DNA of 64,000 nt from Comamonas testosteroni ATCC 11996 (GCF_000241525.1 NZ_AHIL01000059.1:33314-97313); one strand, 5' to 3'. Shown: positions 45,777 through 54,581, counted from the stretch's first letter. The notes: generated from the sequence alone by a model not told the origin. Program-made: numbers and translations.

Positions 45777-46937
45777 TCAATGCGCACTGACGATTTCGGT
45801 CTTCCCCGATGACATGCCGACCAGCTTCACAGGCAGGATCTGGCTCAGCATGCGCGCAAACTCCCCTGGTCTATCAATCTGGTAGCTGCCGCCGATGGTC
45901 AGAGCGGCAACCGCAGGGTCGCGGATCTCCAGGCCCGTAGGCCCGTAGTGCTCCAGCTCCAGCAATGCATCAGCCAGTGAGGTGTTATCAAAACGCACCA
46001 AGCCCTTGCGCCAAAGGGCGACACTGCCGGGAGAAACGCTGGCTACCTGGCCTAACACCCCACTGGATGACACCCTCAGGCCTTGTCCTGCCAGCAACTC
46101 GACAGGCAGATCAGCCTTCGCGCTGGCGGTGCTGTAGGAACTGGCGACACGTACATGACCCTTCTCCACCGAAACATTGACAGCCCCGGCATCGGCCCCC
46201 TGGTTGCGATAGCGAACGGAAAACCGTGTCCCGAGTACCGTGACACGCGCAGGCCCAGCGAGAACATGAAATGGCTTCTTGGGATCGGCCGCAACCGAGA
46301 ACATGATTTGTCCATCAGCAATCCGCACTTCTCTGCGGTCGCGGTACATGGTTACCTGAGCCTGGGTGTCGGTGTCCATGGCGAGCTCGGTGCCATCTGG
46401 CAAGGTGACATGCCTTTGCTGCCCCTTCTGCGCAACATAGCTGCTCTCGAATGTCGGCTGCAGCATCCATTGATGCCATCCAATCCCTGCCGCAAAGACC
46501 GCAGCACAACAGGCAGCGACCAAGGCAGAGCGCGGCTGCACCCAGCTCAACAAAGCGCCTGTGCGCGCCCATCCCTCCATCGCTTTCGGCTTCGCAGGCT
46601 CCCCGCCAGGCTGCGCAAAAGATCCACCACTGGCGATGGCCTCGCGTTTGAACGAGGAACGCGCTTTTGCAACCACGTCGGAAGGAGCAGAACGCAGCAC
46701 CGCCACGTCTTGCGTCAGACGACGAAACGCCGTGTCATGCGCAGCATCCTCAGCCAACCACTGACGCAGGGCTTCATGCTCGCTCTCGCTCAAGCCTTGC
46801 TCCCAACGCGAGTGCCATTCAACGGCCGCCACATCCACCGGATTCTGTCGACTGAAAAAATCCGCAAGCTCGCGCGCTTCCGCAGCCTCGTCAAAGGAGG
46901 CCGGCACATTGCGCTGGGATGCAAAAGAGTGACTCAT
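45777..46937 (-). CDS. fecR: FecR-family anti-sigma/signal transducer
   Basis: A 386-residue single-span protein: a cytoplasmic N-terminal DUF4880 part (AAVEWHSRWEQGLSESEHEA), a transmembrane helix (SALVAACCAAVFAAGIGWH), then the periplasmic FecR domain (YVAQKGQQRHVTLPDGTELA, GPARVTVLGTRFSVRYR) and a C-terminal STN-like secretin domain. It passes the ligand signal from the receptor to the ECF sigma factor. The start at 46937 (MSHSFASQ) is preferred; a GTG at 47021 overlapping the sigma stop as GTGA is an alternative. Confidence 0.88.
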   Translation of the reverse strand: MSHSFASQRNVPASFDEAAEARELADFFSRQNPVDVAAVEWHSRWEQGLSESEHEALRQWLAEDAAHDTAFRRLTQDVAVLRSAPSDVVAKARSSFKREAIASGGSFAQPGGEPAKPKAMEGWARTGALLSWVQPRSALVAACCAAVFAAGIGWHQWMLQPTFESSYVAQKGQQRHVTLPDGTELAMDTDTQAQVTMYRDRREVRIADGQIMFSVAADPKKPFHVLAGPARVTVLGTRFSVRYRNQGADAGAVNVSVEKGHVRVASSYSTASAKADLPVELLAGQGLRVSSSGVLGQVASVSPGSVALWRKGLVRFDNTSLADALLELEHYGPTGLEIRDPAVAALTIGGSYQIDRPGEFARMLSQILPVKLVGMSSGKTEIVSAH

Positions 46938-47017
46938 CTTAGGGATACGGATGCACGGGGCGGGGCAGAAATTCACCCTCGGCGAAACAGCTACGCAAAA
47001 CGCACGCGAATTTGCGA

Positions 47018-47536
47018 TCACTCGACATTATCAAGTTCCATTCTGCGCGCAGCACATGCAAGTTTTCCGCGGCTGATGTACTGATTCACCATGCTCAGCG
47101 ACACTCCCAGACGCTCTGCAATCTCCTTGTTGGGCAACTCATCGAAGATGTACATGCAGAAGGCATCGCGACACCGAGGCGGCAGCCCCTCGATAGTGTC
47201 AAGATACGCTTGAATGCTCTGAGACGATGCATAGGCATGCTCGGGCTGCAGATGCAGAGGACTCGCAGGCTGATCCCGCTCCTCCAAAGAATCGATATTT
47301 TGATGCTGGCGCACCTCGGCCCGTCTATCCATATCGATTTTGGCGCGCAAGGCCACCTGCCTCAGCAATGCACCTGGCTCAAGAATGACCTGCCCCTTCT
47401 GCTGCATGGAAAGCACACGGGCATAGCTTTCCTGCGCCAGGTCAGCCGCAGTATCGCGGTCTCTCACTTTGCGCATGCAGAAATTCAGCAGGTCTCTGTA
47501 GTAGCGGGTCAGCACGATCCAAAAAGCCAGTAGCAA
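47018..47536 (-). CDS. fecI: FecI-like ECF sigma factor
   Basis: A 172-residue ECF sigma factor: region 2 (YYRDLLNFCMRKVRDRDTAA, DLAQESYARVLS) and region 4 (GLPPRCRDAFCMYIFDELPN, KEIAERLGVSLSMVNQYISR). It is first in the receptor-uptake module and preceded by a Fur box, so iron limitation should induce it, and it should then direct transcription of the receptor gene. Confidence 0.9.
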   Translation of the reverse strand: MLLAFWIVLTRYYRDLLNFCMRKVRDRDTAADLAQESYARVLSMQQKGQVILEPGALLRQVALRAKIDMDRRAEVRQHQNIDSLEERDQPASPLHLQPEHAYASSQSIQAYLDTIEGLPPRCRDAFCMYIFDELPNKEIAERLGVSLSMVNQYISRGKLACAARRMELDNVE

Positions 47537-47858
47537 TGAGTGAGGTCGAACGTGCGCGGCGGTAAGACAGCCCTGGATCCCTGGCGCAAAGAGTTGCGAT
47601 CAACTACACGGCAAAATTATAGATTGATAATGCGACTTATTCTCAACCAAAGCATCCAGTGCGATGCGAACAACGGATACTGGTCGGTCGTGCCCCCTGT
47701 TCGGCTCAATGTCGACCGGCATACCTGATGGGTACCGACAGCAAACCGCCTCAAGCCGCCGTTCGAAAATCTGCGGTGGCCGGCTGCTTCTGGCCGAGAG
47801 CCGCCAGTTATCTAAAGCAGCTCTCGACCCACGAAGCTCAATCGCTCTCACGCTTTTG
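47537..47858. other. Promoter region of the sigma gene plus degenerate repeat
   Basis: About 320 bp. It holds the Fur box at 47624-47642 and, at 47781-47810, GGCTGCTTCTGGCCGAGAGC, a copy of the short GCTTCTGGCCGA motif also seen near 49415 and 52819. No gene is supported. Confidence 0.5.
47624..47642. promoter_or_regulatory. Fur box upstream of fecI
   Basis: GATAATGCGACTTATTCTC, close to the Fur 19-mer consensus, about 90 bp before the sigma factor start. Supports iron control of the module. Confidence 0.65.
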
Positions 47859-48782
47859 TCACCCTTGGGGGTGCAATATGCTCTCCAGACGAGCGCGCAT
47901 CCAGCGATGCCATGGACTGCTCAGATGCCGGTGCTGAAAATACACGTTCAAGGTGTATGACGGCACCTCAAAAGGTGCTTTGAAGATCGCAATTGCTGCC
48001 GATGCCTCCAACTGCAGTGCCGCCAGGCGGGGCAGCGTGATGAGCAAATCTGAATTTGCAACGATAAAAGGCGCGGCCATGACACTGGGCAGCTCTATCG
48101 CAATCTCGCGAGTCCACCCGCCCTTGCTCAAAGCTGAGTCTATGACGCCTTTCTCCTCCTGCCAGGGTTTCACGACCACATGGCGTTCCGCGAGATATTG
48201 CGCCATGGAGAGCCTCTTGCCGATGCGAGGATGACCTCTGCGTGCAACGACGACATAGGCATCGGTATGTCCCTGCAAGACCTCCACGCCTTCTTGCGCA
48301 GGGCTGAATTCATCCGAAAAACCCATGACGAAATGGGCTCCTTCTTGCACCAGGTCGCTGTAGGCATCCCGATGACGCGAATGGACCACTCGCAGGCGTA
48401 CATGAGGAGCCGCACGCTCAATCCTGGAGATCAACGCAGGCATCAAAGCAAAGGTGGTGAAGTCGGTCGCAGCAAAAGTGAAAGACTGAGTGCTGCTGCC
48501 AGGCGCAAACGTTGCCGGGTCGCCCAGCTGGTCCGAAAGCGTATGCAGTGCCAGCGTAATTCCCTCCGCCATCTCGGTGGCTCGCGGTGTGGGCTGCATG
48601 CTGCTGCCTGTGCGAAAAAACAGCTCATCACCCAATCCCTCCCGCAGTCGGGCCAGGGCATGGCTGCACGCAGAAGGGCTGATGGCCAGCTCATCGGCTG
48701 CAGCAACGACACTGCGGTGGCGAAACAGTGCGTCAAAGACCAGCAGCAGATTGAGATCGAGACGGCGCAAAGCAAAGTGCAT
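47859..48782 (-). CDS. LysR-family transcriptional regulator
   Basis: A 307-residue LysR protein from the Met at 48782: HTH in ALRRLDLNLLLVFDALFRHR, SVVAAADELAISPSACSHAL, then SFTFAATDFTTFALMPALIS and the periplasmic-binding-like effector domain. It is divergent from the GNAT gene at 48858; the gap contains TGCA-rich inverted segments (ATGCAGT, TGCAATG, CAATGCA, ACATGCAG) resembling a LysR site. The upstream Met at 48833 would cover this region and is less likely. Confidence 0.85.
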   Translation of the reverse strand: MHFALRRLDLNLLLVFDALFRHRSVVAAADELAISPSACSHALARLREGLGDELFFRTGSSMQPTPRATEMAEGITLALHTLSDQLGDPATFAPGSSTQSFTFAATDFTTFALMPALISRIERAAPHVRLRVVHSRHRDAYSDLVQEGAHFVMGFSDEFSPAQEGVEVLQGHTDAYVVVARRGHPRIGKRLSMAQYLAERHVVVKPWQEEKGVIDSALSKGGWTREIAIELPSVMAAPFIVANSDLLITLPRLAALQLEASAAIAIFKAPFEVPSYTLNVYFQHRHLSSPWHRWMRARLESILHPQG

Positions 48783-48857
48783 GACATGCAGTATGCAATG
48801 AAAACAATGCACTACATGCAGTGTCCATTCCAATTAGCATCATGAAATTGATGATTT

Positions 48858-49376
48858 ATGAGCCTTGAAATGACCTCCGCCATGACACCAGATCTCACGT
48901 TCCGCCATGCCCAAGCAGAAGATGCCGATCGCTGCTATGCCATCGAAGCCGGTGCCTATGAGGGTGATGAAGCCGCAACGCTTGCCAAGATCACCAAGCG
49001 TATTCGTGAATATCCGCTTGGCTTCCTGATCATGGAGCGCGATGGACAGATCATTGGATTCATCAACAGTGGCTGCGCCTACGAGGTGCGCATGTCTGAC
49101 GAGGAGTTCAAGGAGCTGGTCGGGCATGACGCTGCCGCACCTAACGTGGTCATCATGTCCGTGGTGATCGATCCGGCTTTCCAAGGCCGAGGCTACGCCG
49201 CCACCATGATGCATACCTTTGTCGAGCAGATGCGCGCCGAGGACAAGAAAACCATCCACCTGATGTGCAAGGAGCGGCATGTGGGGCTGTACTCTCGCCT
49301 GGGATTCCAGTACCAGCGTCCTTCGGACTCAGACCACGGTGGCATGGCCTGGCACGAAATGGTCATGGTCCTGTGA
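48858..49376 (+). CDS. GNAT-family acetyltransferase (arylalkylamine-type)
   Basis: A 172-residue GNAT protein: FRHAQAEDADRCYAIEAGAY at the start, VVIDPAFQGRGYAATMMHTF (acetyl-CoA loop QGRGYA) and GLYSRLGFQYQRPSDSDHGG at the end. The pattern is close to serotonin/arylalkylamine N-acetyltransferase-like bacterial proteins (family inference). It faces the LysR gene and may be its target. A nearby internal ATG (48873) is possible. Confidence 0.8.
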   Translation: MSLEMTSAMTPDLTFRHAQAEDADRCYAIEAGAYEGDEAATLAKITKRIREYPLGFLIMERDGQIIGFINSGCAYEVRMSDEEFKELVGHDAAAPNVVIMSVVIDPAFQGRGYAATMMHTFVEQMRAEDKKTIHLMCKERHVGLYSRLGFQYQRPSDSDHGGMAWHEMVMVL

Positions 49377-49608
49377 ACTGCACGAACTTCGAGGGCTCAA
49401 AGCCTTGGCCAATGATTGCTTCTGGCCGATCTAAGGCTGTCGCTGATCGACCCATATTGGCCAGTGGCTAATTGAATCAATTGGCTGACGCCCGCCTGGT
49501 AGCAACCAATTAGAAATACCATGGTTGGACTGTTCCATCCAAAAGCCTAGTGACTGTGCTTTACTCCCGCGTTCTTTGCTGGGGAAATTTATGCACTGAT
49601 CTATACCT

Positions 49609-50670
49609 GTGCAGCTGAACATAATGGACCTACCTGCCGATTTTCCCGAGTTTTTCCTGCCCAGCTGTACATTGCGACGGATTCATCGTGATGACGTCCA
49701 GGCGATTTTTTCCGGGCTTTCCAATCCGCAGGTGATTGCCCACTACGGCGTGTCTTACGACAGCCTTGAAGCGACGGACGAGCAGATGCGCTGGTACGAC
49801 GCGTTGCTGGAGGAGCATCGGGGCATTTGGTGGGGCGTCACCCTCCCGGGGAGGGATGAACTTATTGGCGCCTGTGGTTTCAACGATTGGTCTCACTCCG
49901 ATCGCAGCCTGGATATCGGCTATTGGCTGATGCCAGAACACTGGGGACGAGGGCTGATGCAGGAGTGTCTTCCCGCCATCCTCCGCTTCGCTCTGTCCTC
50001 ACTCGGCGTACACCGCATCCACGCAGATGTTGAACCTGAGAACCCCGCCAGCACTCGTTTGTTGAAGCGCATCGGTTTCGTGTTCGAGGGAACCCTGCGA
50101 GATGTGGAATATAAGGACGGTCGCTTCCTCAGCCTGCACCAGTACAGCTTGCTGACCACTGATCCGGCGGGGCGAGCTTTGCAGGAAGACAACACTCCTA
50201 TCCTTCGCCCATCCCGCGCGTCTGATGCGCAGGCGCTCAGTGCTTTGGCTCATCGCAGCAAAGCCCATTGGGGATACCCCGAAACCTGGATGGAGGCATG
50301 GGAGGCCGCGCTGACTTTCCAACCTGAGCAAATGACCGGTCAGTACGCGGTGCTGGTCGCAGCGGATGGGCAACTATTAGGCTTTTATGGTCTTGAGAGC
50401 CGCGAGGAAGGCTGGCAGTTGGAACATTGCTGGGTCGACCCACAGTCCATTGGAAGTGGTCATGGACGGCACCTGGTGGAGCATGCGCTGTCTGTAGTGC
50501 GCGGACTAGGCGTGAACACTCTGGCGGTGGAGTCGGACCCGTCGGCTCGGGGCTTCTACGAGAGACTGGGTGCACAGCATGTGCGCGATATGCCGCGCCC
50601 GATATGTGGTGAGCCCCGATATTTGCCAATACTTGAGTGGGAGTTCAATCACTACCCTCTAGAAAAATAG
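49609..50670 (+). CDS. Tandem GNAT acetyltransferase (two fused domains)
   Basis: A 353-residue protein containing two GNAT folds. The first (residues about 20-180) is RimJ/ribosomal-protein-type: LRRIHRDDVQAIFSGLSNPQ, LDIGYWLMPEHWGRGLMQEC, ENPASTRLLKRIGFVFEGTL. The second (195-340) has LRPSRASDAQALSALAHRSK, HCWVDPQSIGSGHGRHLVEH and PSARGFYERLGAQHV. Either GTG at 49609 or ATG at 49624 could start it. Fused GNATs suggest acetylation of two sites or of an antibiotic-like substrate; unknown. Confidence 0.82.
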   Translation: MQLNIMDLPADFPEFFLPSCTLRRIHRDDVQAIFSGLSNPQVIAHYGVSYDSLEATDEQMRWYDALLEEHRGIWWGVTLPGRDELIGACGFNDWSHSDRSLDIGYWLMPEHWGRGLMQECLPAILRFALSSLGVHRIHADVEPENPASTRLLKRIGFVFEGTLRDVEYKDGRFLSLHQYSLLTTDPAGRALQEDNTPILRPSRASDAQALSALAHRSKAHWGYPETWMEAWEAALTFQPEQMTGQYAVLVAADGQLLGFYGLESREEGWQLEHCWVDPQSIGSGHGRHLVEHALSVVRGLGVNTLAVESDPSARGFYERLGAQHVRDMPRPICGEPRYLPILEWEFNHYPLEK

Positions 50671-51130
50671 TGACCGCCGTTCACTTTGCTGTTGGCAGCC
50701 ATGGCCAGTACCGCTCTTCCTGAACGACGGTTATGGGTCGATTGCTGGCCGACACGCAGGACCGCTGTAGGTACCCTCGGTTTATCGCACTGCCCCATCA
50801 AGTCTGCCATCCAGCGACAGACCGCTCACGCAGCCATAAGCAGCCCCTTGCAGGAACTGCTCCAGGGATCGCTCCCGGCCGGTAGCAGCCCGCCACCGAA
50901 GGCTGCTCACTACCCAGAGGAGACAGTCACCCTTCAGCCGCAAAGCGGTCCATCGCTTGCCCAAGCCCATGGCTTTCAGTGATGCAGAAGGTTCCATTAA
51001 ATGAAAAACATGGGCGACGGTAACGAGCAAAACTATCCATAGATGCTGCCGGTTTTGGGATACTGTTGCTCTAGGGCTTGTTGTGTTTGCACTCCGCCAT
51101 TCGGCCTAGTTCAGGCTTTAAGATGAACTT
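50671..51130. other. Gap without a gene, carrying repeat copy B
   Basis: About 460 bp without a supported gene. It carries dispersed repeat copy B (50731-50840). The left boundary of the integron cassette that ends at 52101 should lie in its 3' part, but no clear attC core is seen there. Confidence 0.5.
50731..50840 (+). repeat. Dispersed intergenic repeat, copy B
   Basis: TATGGGTCGATTGCTGGCC, ACCGCTGTAGGTACCCTCGG and GCCATCCAGCGACAGACCGC align with copy A; more diverged in the middle. Confidence 0.7.
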
Positions 51131-51829
51131 ATGGCATTTGATATTTACGCAGGAACTTTCGTTCGCTTCTATACCCGAGAATGGGAAAACGTCATTCAAG
51201 CTCAAGCCCGAATGGACGGCAATGAATACAGGATGATTTATGCAGGGGAAGATCAAGGCCCTCCTCGCAAAGAAGATGTTCTAGCGGCTGTAGATGCATG
51301 GAAAAGCGGTATCAATACCGCACTCGAACCCCATGGCCTGGGCCCTATCGAGTGGTCCGAAGAAGACACTCAACCGTACTATACAAACCGTCCATCTTGG
51401 GAAGGCTACTCGGCCATTCAACAGTGGGCAGCTCATTTGGAGAGGCCGAACCTCTCCGTCCCCTATCTTCTTCCTGAAAGCTACGCGAGTGGAACAGCCA
51501 TGGCAAGCATCCTAGAAGACGATAAAAACCTCCATTTCAGGTCAGTTCTTCAAGGTGGTGTCTGGCTTCCTGGTGATTTCGAGTTCCTCTTTAAGTTCCC
51601 TGCGCTCACGGATGGTGAAATCATGATTGGTTCAACGGGTCGACTTCTTCGAGAACTCAACGAGCTCAAAGGTCGACCTCTGATATGGGATAAAGAGCTC
51701 TCGCTCTCTTTCGATAGAAAGAAGGATTCGATTGCCTTTCAGGAGGCCGCTGAATGGGCATTGCCAATCTTCACGAGTGTTATCGAGCGTGGACATGCTG
51801 CAAAAGTCCCCTTCATTCTGTCTTTCTAG
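51131..51829 (+). CDS. Hypothetical protein in a probable integron cassette
   Basis: A 232-residue soluble protein with no recognised family: MAFDIYAGTFVRFYTREWEN at the start, GAVDAWKSG-like helix, WEGYSAIQQWAAHLERP and SFDRKKDSIAFQEAAEWALP. Size and acidic composition resemble proteins around toxin-immunity loci, which is only an impression. An attC site lies 160 bp downstream, so it is probably the cargo of an integron cassette. Codon use and lower GC differ from the flanking chromosomal genes. Confidence 0.6.
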   Translation: MAFDIYAGTFVRFYTREWENVIQAQARMDGNEYRMIYAGEDQGPPRKEDVLAAVDAWKSGINTALEPHGLGPIEWSEEDTQPYYTNRPSWEGYSAIQQWAAHLERPNLSVPYLLPESYASGTAMASILEDDKNLHFRSVLQGGVWLPGDFEFLFKFPALTDGEIMIGSTGRLLRELNELKGRPLIWDKELSLSFDRKKDSIAFQEAAEWALPIFTSVIERGHAAKVPFILSF

Positions 51830-51831
51830 AG

Positions 51832-51975
51832 ATGCACCCTAACAATTCATTCGGGTTTCTCGCAGATCAGCGTTTGAACATTTCTGAGCCTGAATATCTT
51901 TCAATGTCTCACCAGGAGTTTGAAAACGTCTGGCAACAAGTGAGGGCATTTAGCGAATGCGCCCAATTAACATAA
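51832..51975 (+). CDS. Possible small cassette ORF
   Basis: 47 codons (MHPNNSFGFLADQRLNISEP) starting 2 bp after the previous stop and ending just before the attC site. No RBS is clear and no family is recognised. Could be a second small gene of the cassette or a chance ORF. Confidence 0.3.
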   Translation: MHPNNSFGFLADQRLNISEPEYLSMSHQEFENVWQQVRAFSECAQLT

Positions 51976-51992
51976 AAGCATCAGCTCCCAGC

Positions 51993-52107
51993 CTGACTGG
52001 TCGTTCAACGCGGACGCCACGGCAGGCCATGCCTTGGGCATTCTCATGGCCTGCCGCAGTATCCTCCGCACTTCGTGCTTCGGCGCCGGTTAACTAGGGC
52101 GTTAGAC
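51993..52107. repeat. attC recombination site 1
   Basis: A degenerate core GCCTGAC (51993-51999) at one end and the canonical GTTAGAC (52101-52107) at the other flank an imperfect palindrome: TTCAACGCGGACGCC against GGCGCCGGTTAAC, with the inner perfect arms CGGCAGGCCATG and CATGGCCTGCCG. This is an attC (59-be) site of the long type, about 115 bp. Confidence 0.75.
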
Positions 52108-52113
52108 CTTGCA

Positions 52114-52569
52114 ATGACTCTCTCAGAACTCGAAGACGGACTGCGATCAGCTCAGCTGTTCTCGGCGTGTGGCCAATTTCGCAGTGAGCCAGGCGCTATA
52201 CGGCTCCAGTTGGCTATTGGCTGGGATTGGCTGCCAACCAGTCGTGACCAGCCAGACCCTATTCACGGCCTTAAGCAGCTAGATCAACTAGATGCAGCCG
52301 GCCTCGGAGCCGAGCGCCGGGCTGCCGAGCTATCTCTTGTAAAAGCCGTATTGGTGGGACAGCGATCGGTCGAAAGCTATCCGGTGCTTATCGAGGGTCC
52401 GGAGGACTACGCACAAGCTGCTCTTGCCGGCGCTCAATTCTCCGCACGCATGGCGGCCCGCGAGCTACTGCTAGAGCAGCCCGGCTTCTGGGTCAAGGTG
52501 GTGACGTTTTACATCGCCGGGTTCTGGCCATGCGGCATTCTTCCAAATCAAGATTTGGTTATTTACTAG
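52114..52569 (+). CDS. Integron-cassette hypothetical protein
   Basis: A 151-residue protein starting 7 bp after the attC core, a typical cassette spacing. MTLSELEDGLRSAQLFSACG and SYPVLIEGPEDYAQAALAGA are seen; no family is recognised. It is flanked by attC sites on both sides, so it is a complete cassette (52102 to 52628). No integron integrase is present in the window. The upstream Met at 52075 lies inside the attC and is rejected. Confidence 0.65.
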   Translation: MTLSELEDGLRSAQLFSACGQFRSEPGAIRLQLAIGWDWLPTSRDQPDPIHGLKQLDQLDAAGLGAERRAAELSLVKAVLVGQRSVESYPVLIEGPEDYAQAALAGAQFSARMAARELLLEQPGFWVKVVTFYIAGFWPCGILPNQDLVIY

Positions 52570-52574
52570 GCCAG

Positions 52575-52634
52575 ATCTAATAATTCATTCAAACCGAAGC
52601 CGCTTTGCGGCTCGGCTTGATTAAGGCGTTGAAT
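52575..52634. repeat. attC recombination site 2
   Basis: 60 bp from ATCTAAT (52575-52581) to GTTGAAT (52628-52634); arms TTCAAACCGAAGCCGC and GCGGCTCGGCTTGATT form the expected imperfect hairpin with an unpaired base. A classic 59-base element. Confidence 0.85.
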
Positions 52635-53094
52635 GTCTGCTTCTTGATTTCATCAGCGACGGCTCATGGCCGACTGATGATGCCCCGCCCCGTTGACTGC
52701 CTGTCATAAACCAGATGCTCAAGGCGCAGCGCCGAAGGTCGGCTTTGCGGCGCTGCGCTCACAAGTAGCCAGGCCCGGCTTCGGCCAGCAGCAGTCCTTG
52801 GAGGCGTTCCAGCAAGCGACTGCTTCTGGCTGTATGAGCAGTCTGTCGCCAAATGACAGACTTGATGGGGCCGCGCCACAAACCTGAGGTACCCGTTAGC
52901 GGTCGTTCGCGTCGGCCAGCAATCGACCCATTGCAGCCACATTGCGATTCCCGACTAAGGAAGGTCTGCGCAATGCGCTCTGAGATGTGCTGATGCTGGG
53001 CGGCCAAACAGATTCGCTGCGACGTTTCGTCCGCAAGCCATCGCAGCGCTGTCTGAAGCCGGTTCTCCTACTCTTTGGCCGTGTACAGGCGCAC
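52635..53094. other. Gap without a gene, carrying repeat copy C
   Basis: About 460 bp after the cassette. Holds the inverted repeat copy C and a GACTGCTTCTGGCTG motif (52819). Near 52950-53090 no coding potential is seen beyond chance ORFs. The right part adjoins the IS5 fragment. Confidence 0.45.
52829..52935 (-). repeat. Dispersed intergenic repeat, copy C (inverted)
   Basis: Reverse complement contains CAATGGGTCGATTGCTGGCC, CGAACGACCGCTAACGGGTA, CCTCAGGTTTGTGGCGCGG and TCTGTCATTTGGCGACAGAC, almost identical to copy A. Confidence 0.75.
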
Positions 53095-53391
53095 TCATGC
53101 CTGCGCTCCTATCAAACGCCCTCGCACCATCCACAAGTTCGAAAATGCGAACAGGGTGTGCAACTGCGCGGTGTTCTTGGCTAGGCCGCAGTAGTGCACC
53201 TTCACGTGGCCGAACTGGCGCTTGATCACACGGAACGGGTGTTCGACCTTGGCCCGGATGCTGGCCTTGAGGCGTTCGAGTTGGTCGGTCAGACTGTCGA
53301 CCGGGTGAGTCTTGTCCAGCAGCTTGCGCTTGCCTGGGTGCATGGCGATGTTCCAGCGCACGCCATGGCCTCGTACTTTGCTGCTGCCCAC
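53095..53391 (-). pseudogene. IS5-family transposase C-terminal fragment
   Basis: About 98 codons: HGVRWNIAMHPGKRKLLDKT, then LKASIRAKVEHPFRVIKRQF, AQLHTLFAFSNLWMVRGRL. This is the end of an IS5-family transposase (catalytic Glu within AKVEHPFR). The N-terminal two thirds and upstream end are missing. Its 5' counterpart type is also seen, as a separate stump, at 33471-33666. Confidence 0.8.
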
Positions 53392-53672
53392 CGCAATAAG
53401 CGCACCGTGTGTGTAGACGTGTCCGAGCAGGGCGTGGCATGACGATGCGCATCGCTACAGGACGCAGACGTGCATCGGCACGCTGGAGCGCTGACCATGC
53501 CGACATCACAGCGCTTGCGGGGGCAGCTGCCCCTGACCAACTCGGAGACACCCGCACGTTGGCCGATCCGGCGGTGGTCGAGCGACTGGTGAAGGATCGC
53601 CTCAATACATAGGATTCCGTGCAGAGCTACTGCCTGGAGTAAGAGCGGGGGCTGCCCCCTGCCCCTACCTCA

Positions 53673-54581
53673 TCAAATCCGAGCCAAGCTCACTGCCGGG
53701 GCGTCCGGACATAGCTGCGCCACGAACTGTTCGCGAAGCCAGTGGCGAGGCGCGTCGCGCTTGACGCAGACGCGGTGTTGGCGCAAAGCCCAGGGCTCAT
53801 CCAGTGCTGCAATTACGGTGTGCGCTTCGTCCTGGGGCGTGACTGCCGAGCGCGGCAAGATAGCCAGTCCTGCTCCAGAGGCCACGAGTGCTGCAATTGC
53901 CCCAAACCCTGTTACCTGTACGCGCACATCAAGACGGCCGCCAAGCAGCACCGCCTGATTGGTCAGATAGGTATGCAGTGCAGTCCCGGTCTGAAGACTG
54001 ATGAAGGGGTGATTCAGGCAATCGGAAAAACGTAGTGAGCGGTGCTGGGAAAAAGCATGGCGACGCGGCAACAGCACGACGAAATAATCTTCCCGGTAGG
54101 GGTAGAAAAAAAGCTGCGGATGGTCGGTATCCACAGCCACGATCCCCACATCGGCTCGCCCCTCGGCCACAGCCGGAATGATGTCAGTGCCCATGCGCTC
54201 CTGCAGATGAATGCGAACGTCGGGATAGCTAGCCAAAAAGGCCGCAAGATCCTGAGGCAAGAATGAGTGCAGGACATTGTTGTTCGCCAGCACCGTGAGC
54301 CGGCCGCTCAAGCCTTGGGCGAAGGGAGCCAGGTCACCCTCCATCTGCACGAGACCAGCCACGCATCGCTGCACATGCTCAAGCATGATTTCTCCGGCGG
54401 CGGTTGGTACGACCCCACGTGCGTGGCGGACAAAAAGCGCCGTGCCCAACGCCTCTTCAAGCGCTTTGATCCGGAGGCTGGCCGACGAGGGGGAGAGATG
54501 GCATCGGGCAGCGCCACGCGACACATTCCCTTCCTGGCAAATCGCATGGAACACTCTCAAATCAGTCAGTTCGTAGCGCAT
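53673..54581 (-). CDS. LysR-family regulator, divergent from Bug-amidase operon
   Basis: A 302-residue LysR protein from the Met at 54581: MRYELTDLRVFHAICQEGNV, SRGAARCHLSPSSASLRIKA (HTH), then the effector domain (LTVLANNNVLHSFLPQDLAA). The N-terminal 26-residue extension of the longer frame lacks RBS. It is divergent from the operon starting at 54736, which it likely controls; the gap is AT-rich. Confidence 0.85.
   Translation of the reverse strand: MRYELTDLRVFHAICQEGNVSRGAARCHLSPSSASLRIKALEEALGTALFVRHARGVVPTAAGEIMLEHVQRCVAGLVQMEGDLAPFAQGLSGRLTVLANNNVLHSFLPQDLAAFLASYPDVRIHLQERMGTDIIPAVAEGRADVGIVAVDTDHPQLFFYPYREDYFVVLLPRRHAFSQHRSLRFSDCLNHPFISLQTGTALHTYLTNQAVLLGGRLDVRVQVTGFGAIAALVASGAGLAILPRSAVTPQDEAHTVIAALDEPWALRQHRVCVKRDAPRHWLREQFVAQLCPDAPAVSLARI

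Noticed and set aside
52955..53605. Minus-strand 216-codon frame covering the IS5 fragment
   Set aside because: It is out of frame with the recognisable IS5 sequence and has low-complexity Arg/Ala composition.
53392..53672. Plus-strand short frame ending near 53612
   Set aside because: Ends with a plausible-looking tail but has no start, RBS or recognised domain.
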